DNA of 64,000 nt from Polytrichum commune (lineage: Eukaryota > Streptophyta > Polytrichopsida > Polytrichales > Polytrichaceae): contig OX485806.1 in assembly GCA_950295325.1 (NCBI GenBank), forward strand, positions 49,283,169-49,347,168, in the 5' to 3' direction. Within the stretch, counting starts at the first letter, position 1. Every line of letters begins with the position of its first letter. The translations under genes were made by a program, and so were the position numbers. Below the pieces are notes generated by a model. The model was given only the letters and a program-made list of their open reading frames with translations, was not told the origin of the DNA and ran no database searches. Below, piece after piece: positions 11,762-24,164 of the stretch.

Positions 11762-13894
11762 CTAGGCTTTGGAGGTCTTCATGGGGATCCATGACAAAAT
11801 GGACCATGCTAAAATAGCCTCACCATGTTTTGCGCATGAAATCAAGGTTATAAATGGTCTCTTTAGTAAATATGCATTGGTTACATGTATGATAATCTCA
11901 AATGCCTTATAGCTAGTTCTTTGTTTACGACTTAATTTTTGCATTGTGGTACTTAGAAACATGGGCACAATCAATTTGGATTGCTTACTTAGTGATGAAT
12001 TTATGGGGTGTTCATGTAGGGAGGTTTGCTCATGGATATAATGATGTAAAATTTTCCCATTTGTATTGGATTTGTACATGGAAAATTCAAACCATGCCAT
12101 TAGATCATTTGCAAAAAAATTGTGTGTTCGAAACAATCCACCCGCTTATTATTCAAGATTGTTATTTGAGAAAGTCAAGTCGGTACCTCTATATGAAGTA
12201 ACGCTAGAAAATATGTGTCTTGGATTTCATTGTCAAAACCCCCTAATGAGGTTGTGACTGCAAAAAAATTGCCTTCTATTATGTGCATCCAACTAGATAA
12301 CTATGCAAATGATAACAAAACATATTGATGTTTGCATGTTAGTCTTTGCTAGTTGTGTGAGGCATTTTCAAATAGGGTCACGTGCACAATGATGATGATG
12401 CATATTTTGGCAACGAAGGATAAAGTTGCATTAAGAGGATTTCTTGAAAGTTTTGTTTTAGATGAAGTCATACATGGATTTGGACAACATTCCTAATATC
12501 CTACAAACAATCGAAGAAATGTTTGACTTTCACAACATTTATGCAACCTTGTCTTTTGGGTGCAACTCGTTGTTTGATTGGAAACACAAAGGCTCAACAA
12601 TTTTAGTTTTAACTATGTGAAGACCCTATTTCAATCATGTAGTAAAAACTATTGGACACAAAGTTGGATTAGAGCCTATGAAGGGTCTTTTAGTTTGGTG
12701 GGTTGATAAGGAGGTAAGACGATCTTACTCGATGAAGAATCCAAACTATGCAGACAAATATCCATTAAAAAATGTAAAGGATACTATAGAAAACATATCA
12801 TGATTCATAAAATATTGGGATGGTTTGCATGTAACGGATATTGATGGATTATTTTGCCACTAATATGGAATTTAGATAGGCTATTGGATTTGTATTCATT
12901 GTGCTTTGATAGACCTTCATGGAGATAACCACCTACTCTGAGGCATGGTTTTTGGCCACAAATGTTTATGGACTTCCTCCTTTAGAGGGTAGGGTTTTTG
13001 GGCAATGAGGAGGTTTATGAAGCATGCAATAAAAAATGACTATTATTTTGGACTTGTTAGTATTCATCCTCCATTGTTTTTTGTTCTGCAACGGATTGAC
13101 ATGAGGGTTATATGGCCATATGGAAAAATCCAAGGCTTTAAGTTGGTCCGTGTATTTAGGCTTATCCCCATGCTATGTAAGATTCATAGACCCTACATCA
13201 CTTGGTGCCAACCCCCACATTCAAGTGGTTTCTAGGACCATTACAATTAAAATAATTGGTTCAATACTACTGTAGTTATTGAGACCAACCGTTCCACTTA
13301 ATTTGGAAAATAATATATGTGCATTTACAAATTTCATAAGTCTTACCAAATTTGGATATTTAAAATATAATAATATTGTATTGATTTAAATTTTATTGTG
13401 TATATTATAAATATATATTGTATATAAATGTAAAACATTCATAATTAATGAATTCATGTTGTCCACACAAATCACAAACTAACATTAGGGTATAAAATCA
13501 ATATATGCATGCTTCACATTGTAAGTAATATATCAATGTAAACATGTGTTACCATAAAAAGATTTCATATTATCATAAAACAATTCTCATGATTTTTCAT
13601 TGGTGAGAACTTACGAAGTCATGCTAGAGTGGGTGTATGGATTTTTAGATAACAAATGTGAACATAGATGAGTATGCCACAACAATGGTTGCAAATATTT
13701 TTTCAACTTCGCCAATAATGTACACAATTTTGTTGTAATTTGCTTCTCAAAGGCACATGGGTCCAATTTCATGTAGACACGTAAACTGTTGTGTGGCTCA
13801 ACTTGCCAATCCAATTTGAGGCCAATGTCTTTGCAATTGCAATGTGGAAGTCCATATGTTTCATAGCCTCTTTAAGGGTGTCCATCCTCTTCAT
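11762..13894. other. AT-rich stretch with longer frames of unknown nature, possible dead transposon
   Basis: Frames of 124 (11762-12136, minus), 85 and 76 codons occur and the base composition is slightly less AT-rich than its surroundings, as in decayed coding sequence. I recognise no family. It adjoins the dead piggyBac-type gene and might contain more of that element. Confidence 0.3.
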
Positions 13895-14925
13895 GATTTA
13901 TTTGTGGATAATTATATACGCATTGACTAAGGACATATCTAAAACAAAATACAACAACCCATGCCACCATTTATGTGTCCTCAGTTGACACAAATAGATT
14001 TCTATCAATTGATTGGCAATGTTAAGCCCTTGCATGTACGTTGTGTATTGCAAGTGTATAGGTGTTGTATCCATGTGTTTTTTTTTATCATGATTGGACC
14101 TCTTAGGCATTGTGACCGCCTTCCTTTCACTGGCCTTTAAGGGTTGATGTGTGGATAATATGATAACTGTATTTTTGTCCATCTATACTATAGAACACAT
14201 TTTGCAGAAGGAGTGCATTTGCCACTTTATTAATCAATATGTAGGCAAATTTATCATATTGTTGCATGTTTTACGTGTAGCACTTATGGATTTGGCTCCA
14301 AAACTCCCAACAATCTTATTTTTGTGAGAAATTATCCATCATTATCACACGCCCCTTATGGTGGAGACCCTTTGATAGAATACTTTCAACATTTTGACTT
14401 TGTTTTGGCTTCATTTTTTTAGATCCTTTCAAAGAACCCTCTCCTCTTGATGCTTTAGTATAATCATCAAATGTAAATTCATACTTTGACCTAGCATCCA
14501 TTAGGCATTACACCTTTAAACCGTATTTGATTGACTTATTAGGCAAATATTGTCTAATAGGGCAATACTTGCCTTTATAGCGCAACATCATCTTGTTTAT
14601 AATTATTTCTTAACCCACGTTCTAATTTTCTTTGAATTGTTTCATAAGTTCATCTAGTAACCATCTTATTTTGTGCAGTTTTTCATAAAAACGTGAGTTA
14701 TGATTTTTGCAAACAAAATAACTATCAACAACATGAAGACAAATTGATATGGCTAAATATCTATCTCATATCATGATGTTTGAAATGACAAAACACCATA
14801 GAAAAAGTTTTTTCTTTGCCCAATAGGCCCACACATTGGGAACCTTTTTGATTCCCATGTAGATGGAAATTTCCATGAATGTTTTCAAGTCTTCAACATC
14901 TAGTGGGAACCAAAGCTTCCCACCT
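13895..14925 (-). pseudogene. Decayed piggyBac-type (PGBD) transposase
   Basis: Read 14925 to 13895 in shifting frames, the minus strand gives the characteristic blocks of the DDE_Tnp_1_7 (piggyBac) domain in order. First comes an MGIKKVPNVWAYW block and a DRYLAI block. Then KIRWLLDELMKQF, and a KGKYCPIRQYLP block followed by YGLKV. Next come DARSKYEFTFDDYTK, then GRVIMMDNF (the MDNF motif with a catalytic Asp). Last is GLNIANQL followed by KWWHGLLYFVLDMSLVNAYI. Several stops and frameshifts break it, so it is dead. No terminal repeats or TTAA target sites were delimited. PiggyBac elements are not typical of flowering plants. Confidence 0.8.
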
Positions 14926-17900
14926 CAAAATTTCCCACACCTTACTTGAGTTCTAGGTTCCAATTGAGGCCTCATTTTCCCACCATCATGTGCATATGTG
15001 TCTGTTGCAATTGGAGCTCCTTGATCAGCATCCACTTCCTCCTCATTGTCACAATCCATTATGTGTAAATCGGGATTGTAAAAAATCAAAATAAATTTTA
15101 TTACCTCTATCGCATTTTTGTTTGTCTCACAGTTCATCATGTGAAACGTGTCTCTGCTCCATAACATCCTAGACAATTGTAAAAGGGTAGGTTTCATCTA
15201 TGACTTGATGTCGGCCCAAGTTTATGACCGGATAAATCATTGGCCAAAGGATCATAGGTATCGTGATTTAGTGTCCAAATTTTCTCCTTATAATTATGTT
15301 TGATTGAATTTGAGTTGAGTTCACATTTTTATGTTGTATGGTGGTGGTTTCCCCAGTTCTTGAAATTTTAACATGAATGGAAATAACTATTGATTTTTTA
15401 ATTCTTTGGCCTTTTGATATTAAGTGTCTGCACATGAATACTAGCTTTGAGCATTTTTTGGTTTTTTTGTGTCATTTTCAAGGTCAAAAAATCCACACTA
15501 CCGCCATCTTCATGTTCTTCTATATCTAAAACAACCTCATTTGGTGAGCTATAATTGAACACACAGTTTGACAAAATGAGTTTATCATATAGACTAGCAT
15601 ATTATTGATCATTTGCACTCTCCACTCGCAAAGTGATGTGGTACATGTATGTGGGCAAAAACAATTTTTTTTTCCATTTGATAATGATATTGAGTACATT
15701 TGTGATGATGATTCCAAATTAGTAAAAATAGTTGTAGATATGCCAAATATGTTCTTTTGAGCCTACATGTATACCTTATGAGAAAATCTTGGAGCATATT
15801 CTTAAATGACATATGATGTAATACAAACATGCATTAGATATTCTTTAGAGTTTCCAGCATGCACAGGGGTGTAAGTATGCAAGTATGAGACGATCCATTC
15901 GCGAGGAGATTGAAGTAGGACATTACTGTGGGCAATTGTTTTTTTGATTCTCTAATTGTTTGGGAACCGTATTGGTGACAACAATAAGCACAAATTTTGA
16001 GGTTGTGATGTAAAAATGCATTATAGTATGAAACCCTTGGCCATTCTTAAAGTTCAAAGGATGTGTTGTTGTTGACCTTTTCTTCACAATATTTATCAAT
16101 TTCTACATTTGAGAGATGTATGGTTTTGAGCTATCATATTAGCTCACAATATAGTTGTAGGCAATTTAATAACAAAAAAATAAAAATTCATTGGTTTATT
16201 TTATACTTAGCCTTTTGAAATGTGATTTGCAGATATAAACTAGGAAATCATTACAAAACCTAAGCAAATGTGTTGAAATATAAAGTAGATATGAGAATAT
16301 AAGATGGATTGAATATCTTAACTAAATTGATAAAATTGGAAAATTTTAGACATTAGGTGGTAGTGCAAGTAGAAAAAATTGGTAATTTTGGATGAAAAAT
16401 GATGATTATATTTTTTTTCTTCCTCTATTTTTTTCATTCTCTCATTTTTTTATTTTTTTATTTCTCACATTTTTTTACCTTCTTCATTTCTCTCATTCCT
16501 CTTAGGGTTTAGTCCCCTTTTCTCTTGTGTGGTGTGTTTTTGGGGGAGTTGGAATAAATATGAGAAGCGTGTATATTGATGGAGGGGGATGATAGAAAAA
16601 CAATGTTTAGAATATGGGTAGAGACATCTTGATGTGTGTGGGAATAGATGTGTCAATGAAGTATGAAAGAAAAAAATTTGTGGAAGAGTTCACCAATACG
16701 ATGAAGGTGTTGACTTGGAGGGAAATTGCAATTGATTGGAGGCAAGGCTTGAAGAGCCCTTCGGTGGAGAGGAACACCTTCAAGTTGGCTTTCTAACAAG
16801 CCCAAACTTGTTTTTATAGGTGCAACGATGAGGAAGCTATGGCATATTTATGAAAATAACTTATTGTTGGTGGCAATTTGGTAATGTTGACTTTGAGAGG
16901 TGATTTTGATTGACTGTTGATAAGGCTTGAAGAACCTTTTATTGGAGAGAAACATCTTCAAGTTGGATTTCCGACAAGCCTAATATTGCTATCCTTATCG
17001 TATGTGTATGTATATATGTTGTCATTTTATTTTGAGTTAAGAGTTTATTGCTTCGAAGGATTAGGAGTATTCACTTTCAACCGGCTTATTTCTAAGGTTT
17101 TTAACCTTGCAAGGTGAATTGCTCATAATGGTCGTATGGAAGCCCCTCCAATTATCATTGTTAGACTCAAAGTGAGACATAATGATTGTAAAGTTAATGG
17201 AATTGATGTGGGTACTAGAAAATAGATACATGAACAAGGATGAATTGAAGGTTGAAAAATAAATTTTAAGAGTGGATAATGATTATAGTATGCTTATGAG
17301 GAGTTAAATATGAAATAACATGGTGATCATGGGTCTTGAGACCTTGGATGGTTTAATGACAAAAGTTGGTCGACATGGTTCTATCGCAAATGCTTGGAGT
17401 GACGGGTTGAAAAAACAACCTCTGCCTTAGTCAATGTTTGAATTGGAACAAAAAGAAAATGCATGGGAGGTGTTGTCAAAGGGCGTAATTTCAACATGAA
17501 TATCAAGCCAAATCACATGATGAATATCACGGGGGATCACACCCCCTTACATTTCATAGCCACATGCGATAAAAATTTGCTACCCTATATTACATGCCAT
17601 AGATAAATTTTAAAATTATGATATTTTTTCTACATACACATAACCATTTATAATATCTTTTGTATATTTTTTTGAAATTTTTAGTCATCTTCATTTTTTG
17701 TAGTAATTTGTTTAGTTCAATGTTGCGTCATTCTAGTTAGAAACGGTATGTTTTATGAAAAAAACAAATCATCAAATTTGGTTACCAATTTTTACTATGT
17801 AATAGATACTATGTATATCTACTCATGAAAAAAAAAATCATAAACTTTTGAACCATTTTGGTGATGCTTTATGTAAAAAGTAGATTTTGTTTTATCGCAC

Positions 17901-18926
17901 GTGGTGTTCAACTTGACAATGAAGTGCACCCCCCGTGATGAATATGGTAATTGAATGCATTATTAAACCTCTCACCCTCTATTTAGAATCATCATTCCCA
18001 CCAATCAAGAATGACCCTACAAAATTCATAGGGAAGTTGGCGAGGCAAACAAAGATTTATGGGACAAGTGAAATGTCTAGAACTTGTTGTTGCAACAAAA
18101 AATCAAAATCAAGCAAAATATAATGAAGTTGATATGATGCTCAATGGCATGCTGTAACATTATTGTATAACTAGTGATGATATTTACAAAAGTCTATAAA
18201 TGAGTAGGGGTGGTGTTAGATTAATGGCCAAAATGATTGCTCCTGGAGTTTTTTTCACACGACTCATAAAAATGGGGAGGAGGCATGCATTTTGTTTATT
18301 AGAAGCCAACCAAAATGTGGGCAAGGCATCTAGAAATCGTTGAAATTTTTTGAGTTGCAACAAAGGCATCAAACCCTTTGGAGCGTAACAATGTGGTTTG
18401 ATAGCTTGTAGTCTACATGGGTGAATTTGGCACCATCCCAAGTATGGAGATTACGATGAGAGGGCGGCAAAGTTAGAGAGAGGGATAAAATTGTGGCGGG
18501 GCCTATTGATTGGCTACACATGGCCCATCCTTGTTGGCCTATTGCCCTCTCATATTACAATCATGTTAGATATGCCAAGATTGACAACTTGGATCCTAGG
18601 TTCTAGAAAATATTATAGGAGGGATAAGTGTTCCAGATTGTTGCGAACATTCATAGTATTGCAAAGAGAATTTTGTAAGGGGCAAAGGCAATGCAAATGT
18701 GCTCATATGAGATTGGTTGGAGGCATTAAAAATGATGGTGAATAAGGGATATGTGGATTTTTATTTTATTTTAAACCAGAAGTTTGTTTACGCATTTTTC
18801 GTTGTTGCTATGGTCTATGTGCCTATAGCTAGGAGGGCATTTGGCCATACAATTTCATTAAAAATATATGAGGTTGGACTAAAAACTAGGGCAGGCACAT
18901 TTTGGCTCTTTAGGCTTACAGGTTAA
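14926..18926. other. AT-rich intergenic DNA; possible N-terminal part of the dead transposase near its start
   Basis: The minus-strand frame at 14925-15197 may be the N-terminal extension of the piggyBac relic (acidic DNEEEVD stretch), but it has no diagnostic motif. From 15200 to 18926 the frames are short and unrecognised. The 18184-18745 block is less AT-rich and could be another dead transposon, family unknown. Confidence 0.35.
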
Positions 18927-18938
18927 GGGGGGGGGGGG
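18927..18938 (+). repeat. G12 homopolymer
   Basis: A run of 12 G in otherwise AT-rich DNA. Runs of the same length occur at 38261-38272 (C12) and 60161-60172 (G12), and a C11 run at 3473-3483. Confidence 0.95.
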
Positions 18939-19938
18939 TGCACTACATATGTATCGTTAAGGTTGAGCCACAATGATGCTTAAGTAGTGGCATGAGCTAT
19001 TCAACACCCAGCACAACCTGTAGACACTAATTGCTGAATAAGTAAGCTTATCTTATGCAATATAAAGAGGCCAGCCATCATATAGAGCCCACATGTGACT
19101 GGGAGACTCATTTCATCTTTCTGTTTCTCGTCCAAAGCTCAATATCGTCCAATAACTTAGTCCTCATCCGTCAAGCTCTCTCCTTCGCTGGCATGACGAT
19201 ACGCCTAAGTACATAGACCCTTGGATATACTGAGCATCCGACGGTTTACGGCATGCCGCTGGCATAAACCTTAAACCACGTGTCAAGAGGTCATTCTGTA
19301 AGGCGAATTCTCAGTCGCCACTGGCAAACTTATTGCCACCAACAAATCTTTTACGGGTTTTATAAAGAGTTCTAATATTGCAAAAGAGGGGTGAAATAGG
19401 TGTACCGAAAACATCTGAGGATAGAAAGTATTTACTGTCTGGAAGAAAGAAATTTAAGGTGTAAGGTGCCTCGTGTAGAGCAACTTTACGTGTAAGCTTC
19501 CATCCGATTCTTTGGATGCGCAATTCTGCGATTTAAGGGTCCCTCCTAAGGCAATATGAAAATTCTGCAAGTCACTATGGTAGGAATGCGGTACTTTCTT
19601 CTCGAGTGTTTGAACAAAGTTGACGACAGAGATAAGACTTGCCGTCGAAGTGCTATTGTGGGAACCTTCTGGGACTAAATTGTTCTTAATGTGTATTGTG
19701 ATGGGGGCCGCCGTATGGCGGATGGGAGGAAGCTTGACGGACTGAACCTTGAGTTTTCTTACATGGGGAAGCGTGCGGTATAGCAAGTAGTTGCGATGAC
19801 TTTGATCGGGGTGGGGCTAGGGGATCTTGGAGGGGATACTTGAACATGTATGTCAGCGCTAGTCCGCAGCCGCAGTTGTGGTGGTGGTTTGGAGAGAAGG
19901 GGCGTTCTGCAGATTAGTTGGGAGGGTTTTACAAAGAT
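18939..19938 (+). promoter_or_regulatory. Upstream region of the MAP kinase kinase gene
   Basis: No coding region is recognised. A TATA-like AATATAAAG lies near 19058 and a CT-rich patch near 19110-19140, as in many plant core promoters. If these are used the 5' untranslated region would be about 0.8 kb, possibly with an intron. From about 19790 the sequence becomes GC-richer towards the start codon. Exact start site and elements cannot be fixed by eye. Confidence 0.3.
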
Positions 19939-20973
19939 ATGGCTGCGGCGAATGATAGGAGGAGTAGGGGTTTGTCACTGAATCTGCCATTACGGCAACC
20001 CCTTCCTAGGCCTCCTCCTGTGCCCCAGCCGCTGCCTCTCCCTCCCCCATCATTTGAAAGCCGACATAACCTTTGCAGGGCTCCACACCCTGGAAGTCAA
20101 GGGGGTCCTGGACGAGATGTTTGTTTGAATGACCTAGAGAAGATCAGCTTGTTAGGTGCAGGAAGTGGCGGTAAGGTCTACAAGGTGGTTCATCGCAGAA
20201 CAGGACGCATATATGCTTTGAAGATCATACAGGAAAAGCATGAGCTTGCTGTAAGGAGGCAGATAATGCGAGAAATGGAGATTTTAAGAACTTCGAAATC
20301 TCAGCATCTCGTGGAGTGTTACGGTGTTTTTGATCGTGGCGGGGAGATTTCTTTTGTTCTTGAGTATATGGACGGAGGTACACTTGCTGATGTCTTGAAA
20401 TTTCACAAGAAGATTGGAGAACGCTATCTTGCTGAAGTTACCAAGCAAGTGTTGTTGGGATTGCTATATCTCCACAAGCACAAAATTGTACACAGGGACA
20501 TAAAACCTTCCAATCTGCTATTAAATCGACGGCAGGAGGTGAAGATCGCAGATTTTGGAGTGAGCACAGTGCTGGCGCATACTTTAGCTCAGTGCAATTC
20601 TTTTGTTGGGACATGTGCTTACATGAGCCCAGAGCGTTTCGATCCCGATGGCAATGGGGGCGAGTATGGCTACTCGGCTGACATCTGGAGTCTTGGTCTT
20701 ACACTCCTGGAATGTGCTATCGGAAGGTTCCCTTGCTTACAACCTGGAGAGAAACCAGACTGGCCCACATTGATGTGTGCAATATGCTTAGGGGATCCGC
20801 CTTCCCCTCCCAACGACGCCTCCCCGGAGTTTCGAAATTTCATTGTCTTGTGTTTGCAAAAAGATGCCGTTCGGCGGCCCTCAGCTGAAAAGCTGTTAAC
20901 TCATCCTTTCGTGAGAAAATATGAAGGGCACCCTGGCGTTATATCTGCGCTGCTGCAGGGCTTAGTGTTGTGA
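19939..20973 (+). CDS. MAP kinase kinase, group D (MKK7/8/9-like), intronless
   Basis: A dual-specificity protein kinase of 344 residues that would phosphorylate MAP kinases in a cytosolic/nuclear cascade. The first ATG of the frame is at 19939. The N terminus has a basic-hydrophobic MAPK docking motif (RRSRGLSLNLPL) and then a proline-rich linker. The kinase domain follows in order: glycine loop LGAGSGGKVYKV, ATP-anchoring Lys95 (YALKII), catalytic HRDIKPSN (His185, Asp187), DFG Asp205, activation-loop T215-x5-S221 (the plant S/T-x5-S/T signature), then CAYMSPERF. All catalytic residues are present, and the length is near the 300-350 residues usual for group D members. The absence of introns is also typical of plant MKK groups C and D. 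It could be placed in group C instead, but the LNLPL docking segment and the RPDW/KPDW-TLMCAIC region favour group D. Confidence 0.93.
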   Translation: MAAANDRRSRGLSLNLPLRQPLPRPPPVPQPLPLPPPSFESRHNLCRAPHPGSQGGPGRDVCLNDLEKISLLGAGSGGKVYKVVHRRTGRIYALKIIQEKHELAVRRQIMREMEILRTSKSQHLVECYGVFDRGGEISFVLEYMDGGTLADVLKFHKKIGERYLAEVTKQVLLGLLYLHKHKIVHRDIKPSNLLLNRRQEVKIADFGVSTVLAHTLAQCNSFVGTCAYMSPERFDPDGNGGEYGYSADIWSLGLTLLECAIGRFPCLQPGEKPDWPTLMCAICLGDPPSPPNDASPEFRNFIVLCLQKDAVRRPSAEKLLTHPFVRKYEGHPGVISALLQGLVL

Positions 20974-23877
20974 GAACATCGTAACGGGTTCCTCTCAGTG
21001 TATGACTGGTGATTATGGCATTCACAGTACTTTATAGATTGGAATTCAAGTCGTACATTTGGGAAGCGGTTGTTCGTTTCTATAGATCTCGAGAACGGAC
21101 GATGATGTGTTCTTTTGGTGTATACAGAGCTGCCGTTTGAAGAGATCAAAACACTGCGTGATCATCAAACACTTGAATTCTTGTGGATTTCAATTTCATC
21201 GAGCAACGGTGGTTGGAGACTCGGTGTGTAGCGCATGCTTAAGGTCTTTCATTTTTCCTCAGTATTTGTATTTACTGATGCATTGCCCACTTAGGCAATC
21301 TGAAAGTTCTTTGAGGAGAGCTGGAAGAAAAGCATAGATTCCCTTCTGCAATTTCATGAGTCAATAATTATCCTCACTCAAGCTCAAAGAAATGGACGCC
21401 AGTGATATTTGTATAGTGTTGGAGGAATTTGAAATCTGTTTAAAGAACTGAAGCATAATGTTTGTTGCTCGGTGCTGGTCCATGGAGAAGTACTTTGGTA
21501 CTCCATTTTAATGGATGACATGGCTATACCTCTTATGACCTGTTGGCAAAGGTAATTCCGGTTCTCGGTTGTCATGCGATCCCCTCTATGATGAGGTTTG
21601 AAAAAGCTATGCATCTCAATAAAGTATTGCTTCAATAGATGTTTGCATTTGATAATTAGGATGACATATTGTTTGGTTGATCATTTTTACATTTTGTGTG
21701 GAAATCTGAGGCTCCGTTGCATGCCTACAATAGGAAAGTGCCTGTATTGAGGAACTCAACCGTTGAAGTTGCTGATTCACTGAGGCCTTCTTGTCGGTAG
21801 TTCATTCCCTTCGTGTATGCATCTTTTTCTGTTTCGGTTCCCTATCTGGCAAGTATGCTGGAAGGTTGGCGTTCAAAATTGTGGTGATATGCTGGAAGCT
21901 TCATTCGCTCCTGAGACTAGAGTGTCCTTCCATTCCTGCTGTCATACAGAATCTAGAGAAGATGACGAGCTAACGTCGAGCATAGGTATGTAACGTACGT
22001 TGACGATTGTTGATTTCTTAGTATATACTAGAACGATGACCTGCGAGGTCAGTATTCAGGGTTGAGGCATGAAGTACGTTGGTTAGAGGAGCTTCAGAGA
22101 GTTTAGAAAGGCAGTTTGTTAGCCTGATTGTTTACTGGCTCGAGTTCTGGAGCCTATTGAAGATATCAGGGATAGAGCTTTTTACAAAGTTCATGCATGT
22201 CCTCGGAAGGGACCATTTAGATACTGCTTGTTCTTCCCTTGAAACCACTTTCAGATTGCCTAAGTGGACGACTGAAGGTGCTGTCTTCAACATTCTATTC
22301 GATTTTGTGAGTCACATCTACCGGATCTCTCTGGTTCACATGTTATAAGGCCTTCGTAGCATGCCAAGCAAGTCGACCGATGTTGAGCAAGTGCTGCCAA
22401 ATCACACTCTTCTGCTTAGAGACGGGGCACAGATCATTGTTAAAAATCTACGAAACTGACCTAACTTTATTGCCTCAAATGATCGTTCGAAACTAAAAAT
22501 ATGCCCTTGCATTCATACACCCTCGCTTGAAGACATCATGTAGATGATGCTGACAGGTATTGCCACACGTTTTGATGATTGGGCACTGATAAAATTTGTG
22601 AAGTCCGTTTTCATGTTTATTGGAAATACAACAAAAGGGGTTAATCACATTAAGCTTTGGCACATCATCAATTAACCGGCACAGTGCGATGCCATATTTG
22701 ATCAAACTATTGCCATTCCCTTGCCTGTGAGTCTCGCATGCCAAACCTTCAGGTACGTCGCATATCGTGTGTAGCAACCGGAACTGGGTACGAAATTGAG
22801 CAAGGTTAAGCTACCTGCTTCTGCAAATTAGAACATTCCGGCCACTGCGGGGCTTGTACGGAGGCTGGTCGGGGGGTTCCTGACGGAGTTTTAGGTTCTT
22901 AAACGTTTCAGTCTAATAGAGCCTTTTGAATGTAAAAGGGCCAAGGGCTTCCGGATAAATGTGGAGCTGTTGGGGAAGACTCTTGCAGTGGCGCTCACCT
23001 TTAGCGACTGCACACACACCAGTGGTGCCTTTGGTGCTTGGTCAAACGGAATGGTGGCTTGCTTGAGAGGATGGTACCCCTTGACTTGTTGTAATAGGAC
23101 TTGAGTGGACTATAGATATGGCAAATGGTCGGAAGCCACTGGGAGATTCCATATCTGTGCAGCGCAATGTTAGTCCTGCAGTACATTTTGCTCCTTTGCC
23201 TGCAATTACAGATGGCGTTGAGTAACCCTTGCTACACTGACGAAATTGACAAAATAGGTAATACTTATCGAACCAAAGTATAAGTTGCAAGTGTCATGCT
23301 GTACCTATTGCACCCAATGCCTCTTATTGAGATTGGATTTGACGCAGAGAAGCGGTTCTGTCTTTTGCCAAGTGCGTTATTCTTTCTGTCATTGTCTTGA
23401 ACAAAGGTGCGCATTGCACTTTGCCAACCTTCCATATTTTTAAATTGGCTCACTAACTTGAAATTGGTGTTTGTCTGCAGTGTGGTGCAAAAGCCTAGAA
23501 ACCGAGGCCATATTGTCAACTTGAGGCATGGCATTCTTGTGGGTACCCCATAATCAAGTGTAGCTCAATTCTTTGACATTGCACTTAGCCTCACTTACAG
23601 TGCTGAAACTACACCTCAAATGGCAACATTTTTCTCTCTCATAAGCTTGTATCACAATTTTACTTACTATAGTCAGAGGTAGGAGAGGTAGAACGTTAGT
23701 TTTCATAACTGCGTGGTGATTCAAACCTGGGCCATCTAGTGGATTGAAGAGACCCGTGCTCATCATGTGATCCCGCACGCAGCGGTTGGACATGCTATCC
23801 TGATAGTTTGGTGCAGTTCAATAGACCCTATGAATCTGCCGCAACAAACCCACATCCTGAGTACCATACCTTCAGTG
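20974..23877. other. 3' flank of the kinase gene; no further gene recognised
   Basis: The first few hundred bases are presumably the 3' untranslated region; no polyadenylation site could be chosen with confidence. Further open frames (60-94 codons, both strands) have no domains. The composition is more balanced than in the AT-rich zone, as expected of gene-proximal DNA. Confidence 0.4.
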
Positions 23878-23921
23878 AATTTTGACACACCATCAAGTTG
23901 AGCTTGCGGTGTGTCAAAATT
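23878..23921. repeat. Perfect 14-bp inverted repeat with 16-nt loop
   Basis: AATTTTGACACACC (23878-23891) and GGTGTGTCAAAATT (23908-23921) are exact reverse complements. It lies about 120 bp outside the recognised end of the Gypsy-1 3' LTR. It could be a transposon end or a hairpin in a transcript; no function can be assigned. Confidence 0.7.
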
Positions 23922-24042
23922 GCAAATTGAGCTATGGTATTTCCTCAATCTGAATGCCTTGAATCTAATGCAATAAAACGGCTTCTAAGTGAAATTGAGG
24001 GCCACTTCACACACGAGGCTTAGAGTTCGTGACCTTGACTCG

Positions 24043-24142
24043 TCCCTTGACTTTCCATCCATCCATGCTTCTTAATCTTGGACATTCATCCATGTGATTT
24101 ATTTCCATCCTCAACAATATATTTCCAAATTAGTCCATTACA
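24043..24142 (-). repeat. Gypsy-1 3' LTR fragment
   Basis: About 100 bp match the outer part of the 5' LTR at 38826, with shared blocks CTTGGACATTCAT and GTGATTTATTTCCATCCTC. The LTR begins TGTAATGGAC on the minus strand. Homology stops near 24043, so the remainder is deleted or too diverged. Confidence 0.8.
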
Positions 24143-24157
24143 CTCTTGTCCTCTCAA
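24143..24157 (-). other. Gypsy-1 polypurine tract
   Basis: Minus-strand TTGAGAGGACAAGAG lies directly upstream of the TG of the 3' LTR and just after the end of the pol frame. This is the expected place and composition of a plus-strand primer. Confidence 0.75.
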
Positions 24158-24164
24158 ATTAAGT

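Noticed and set aside
18184-18745. Possible hAT transposase remnant
   Set aside because: No diagnostic motif could be read with confidence; left as unrecognised.
23705-23805. Possible tRNA-derived SINE on the minus strand (box B-like GGTTTGAATCA)
   Set aside because: Box A is unconvincing, no tail or target duplication was found and no second copy exists in the window.
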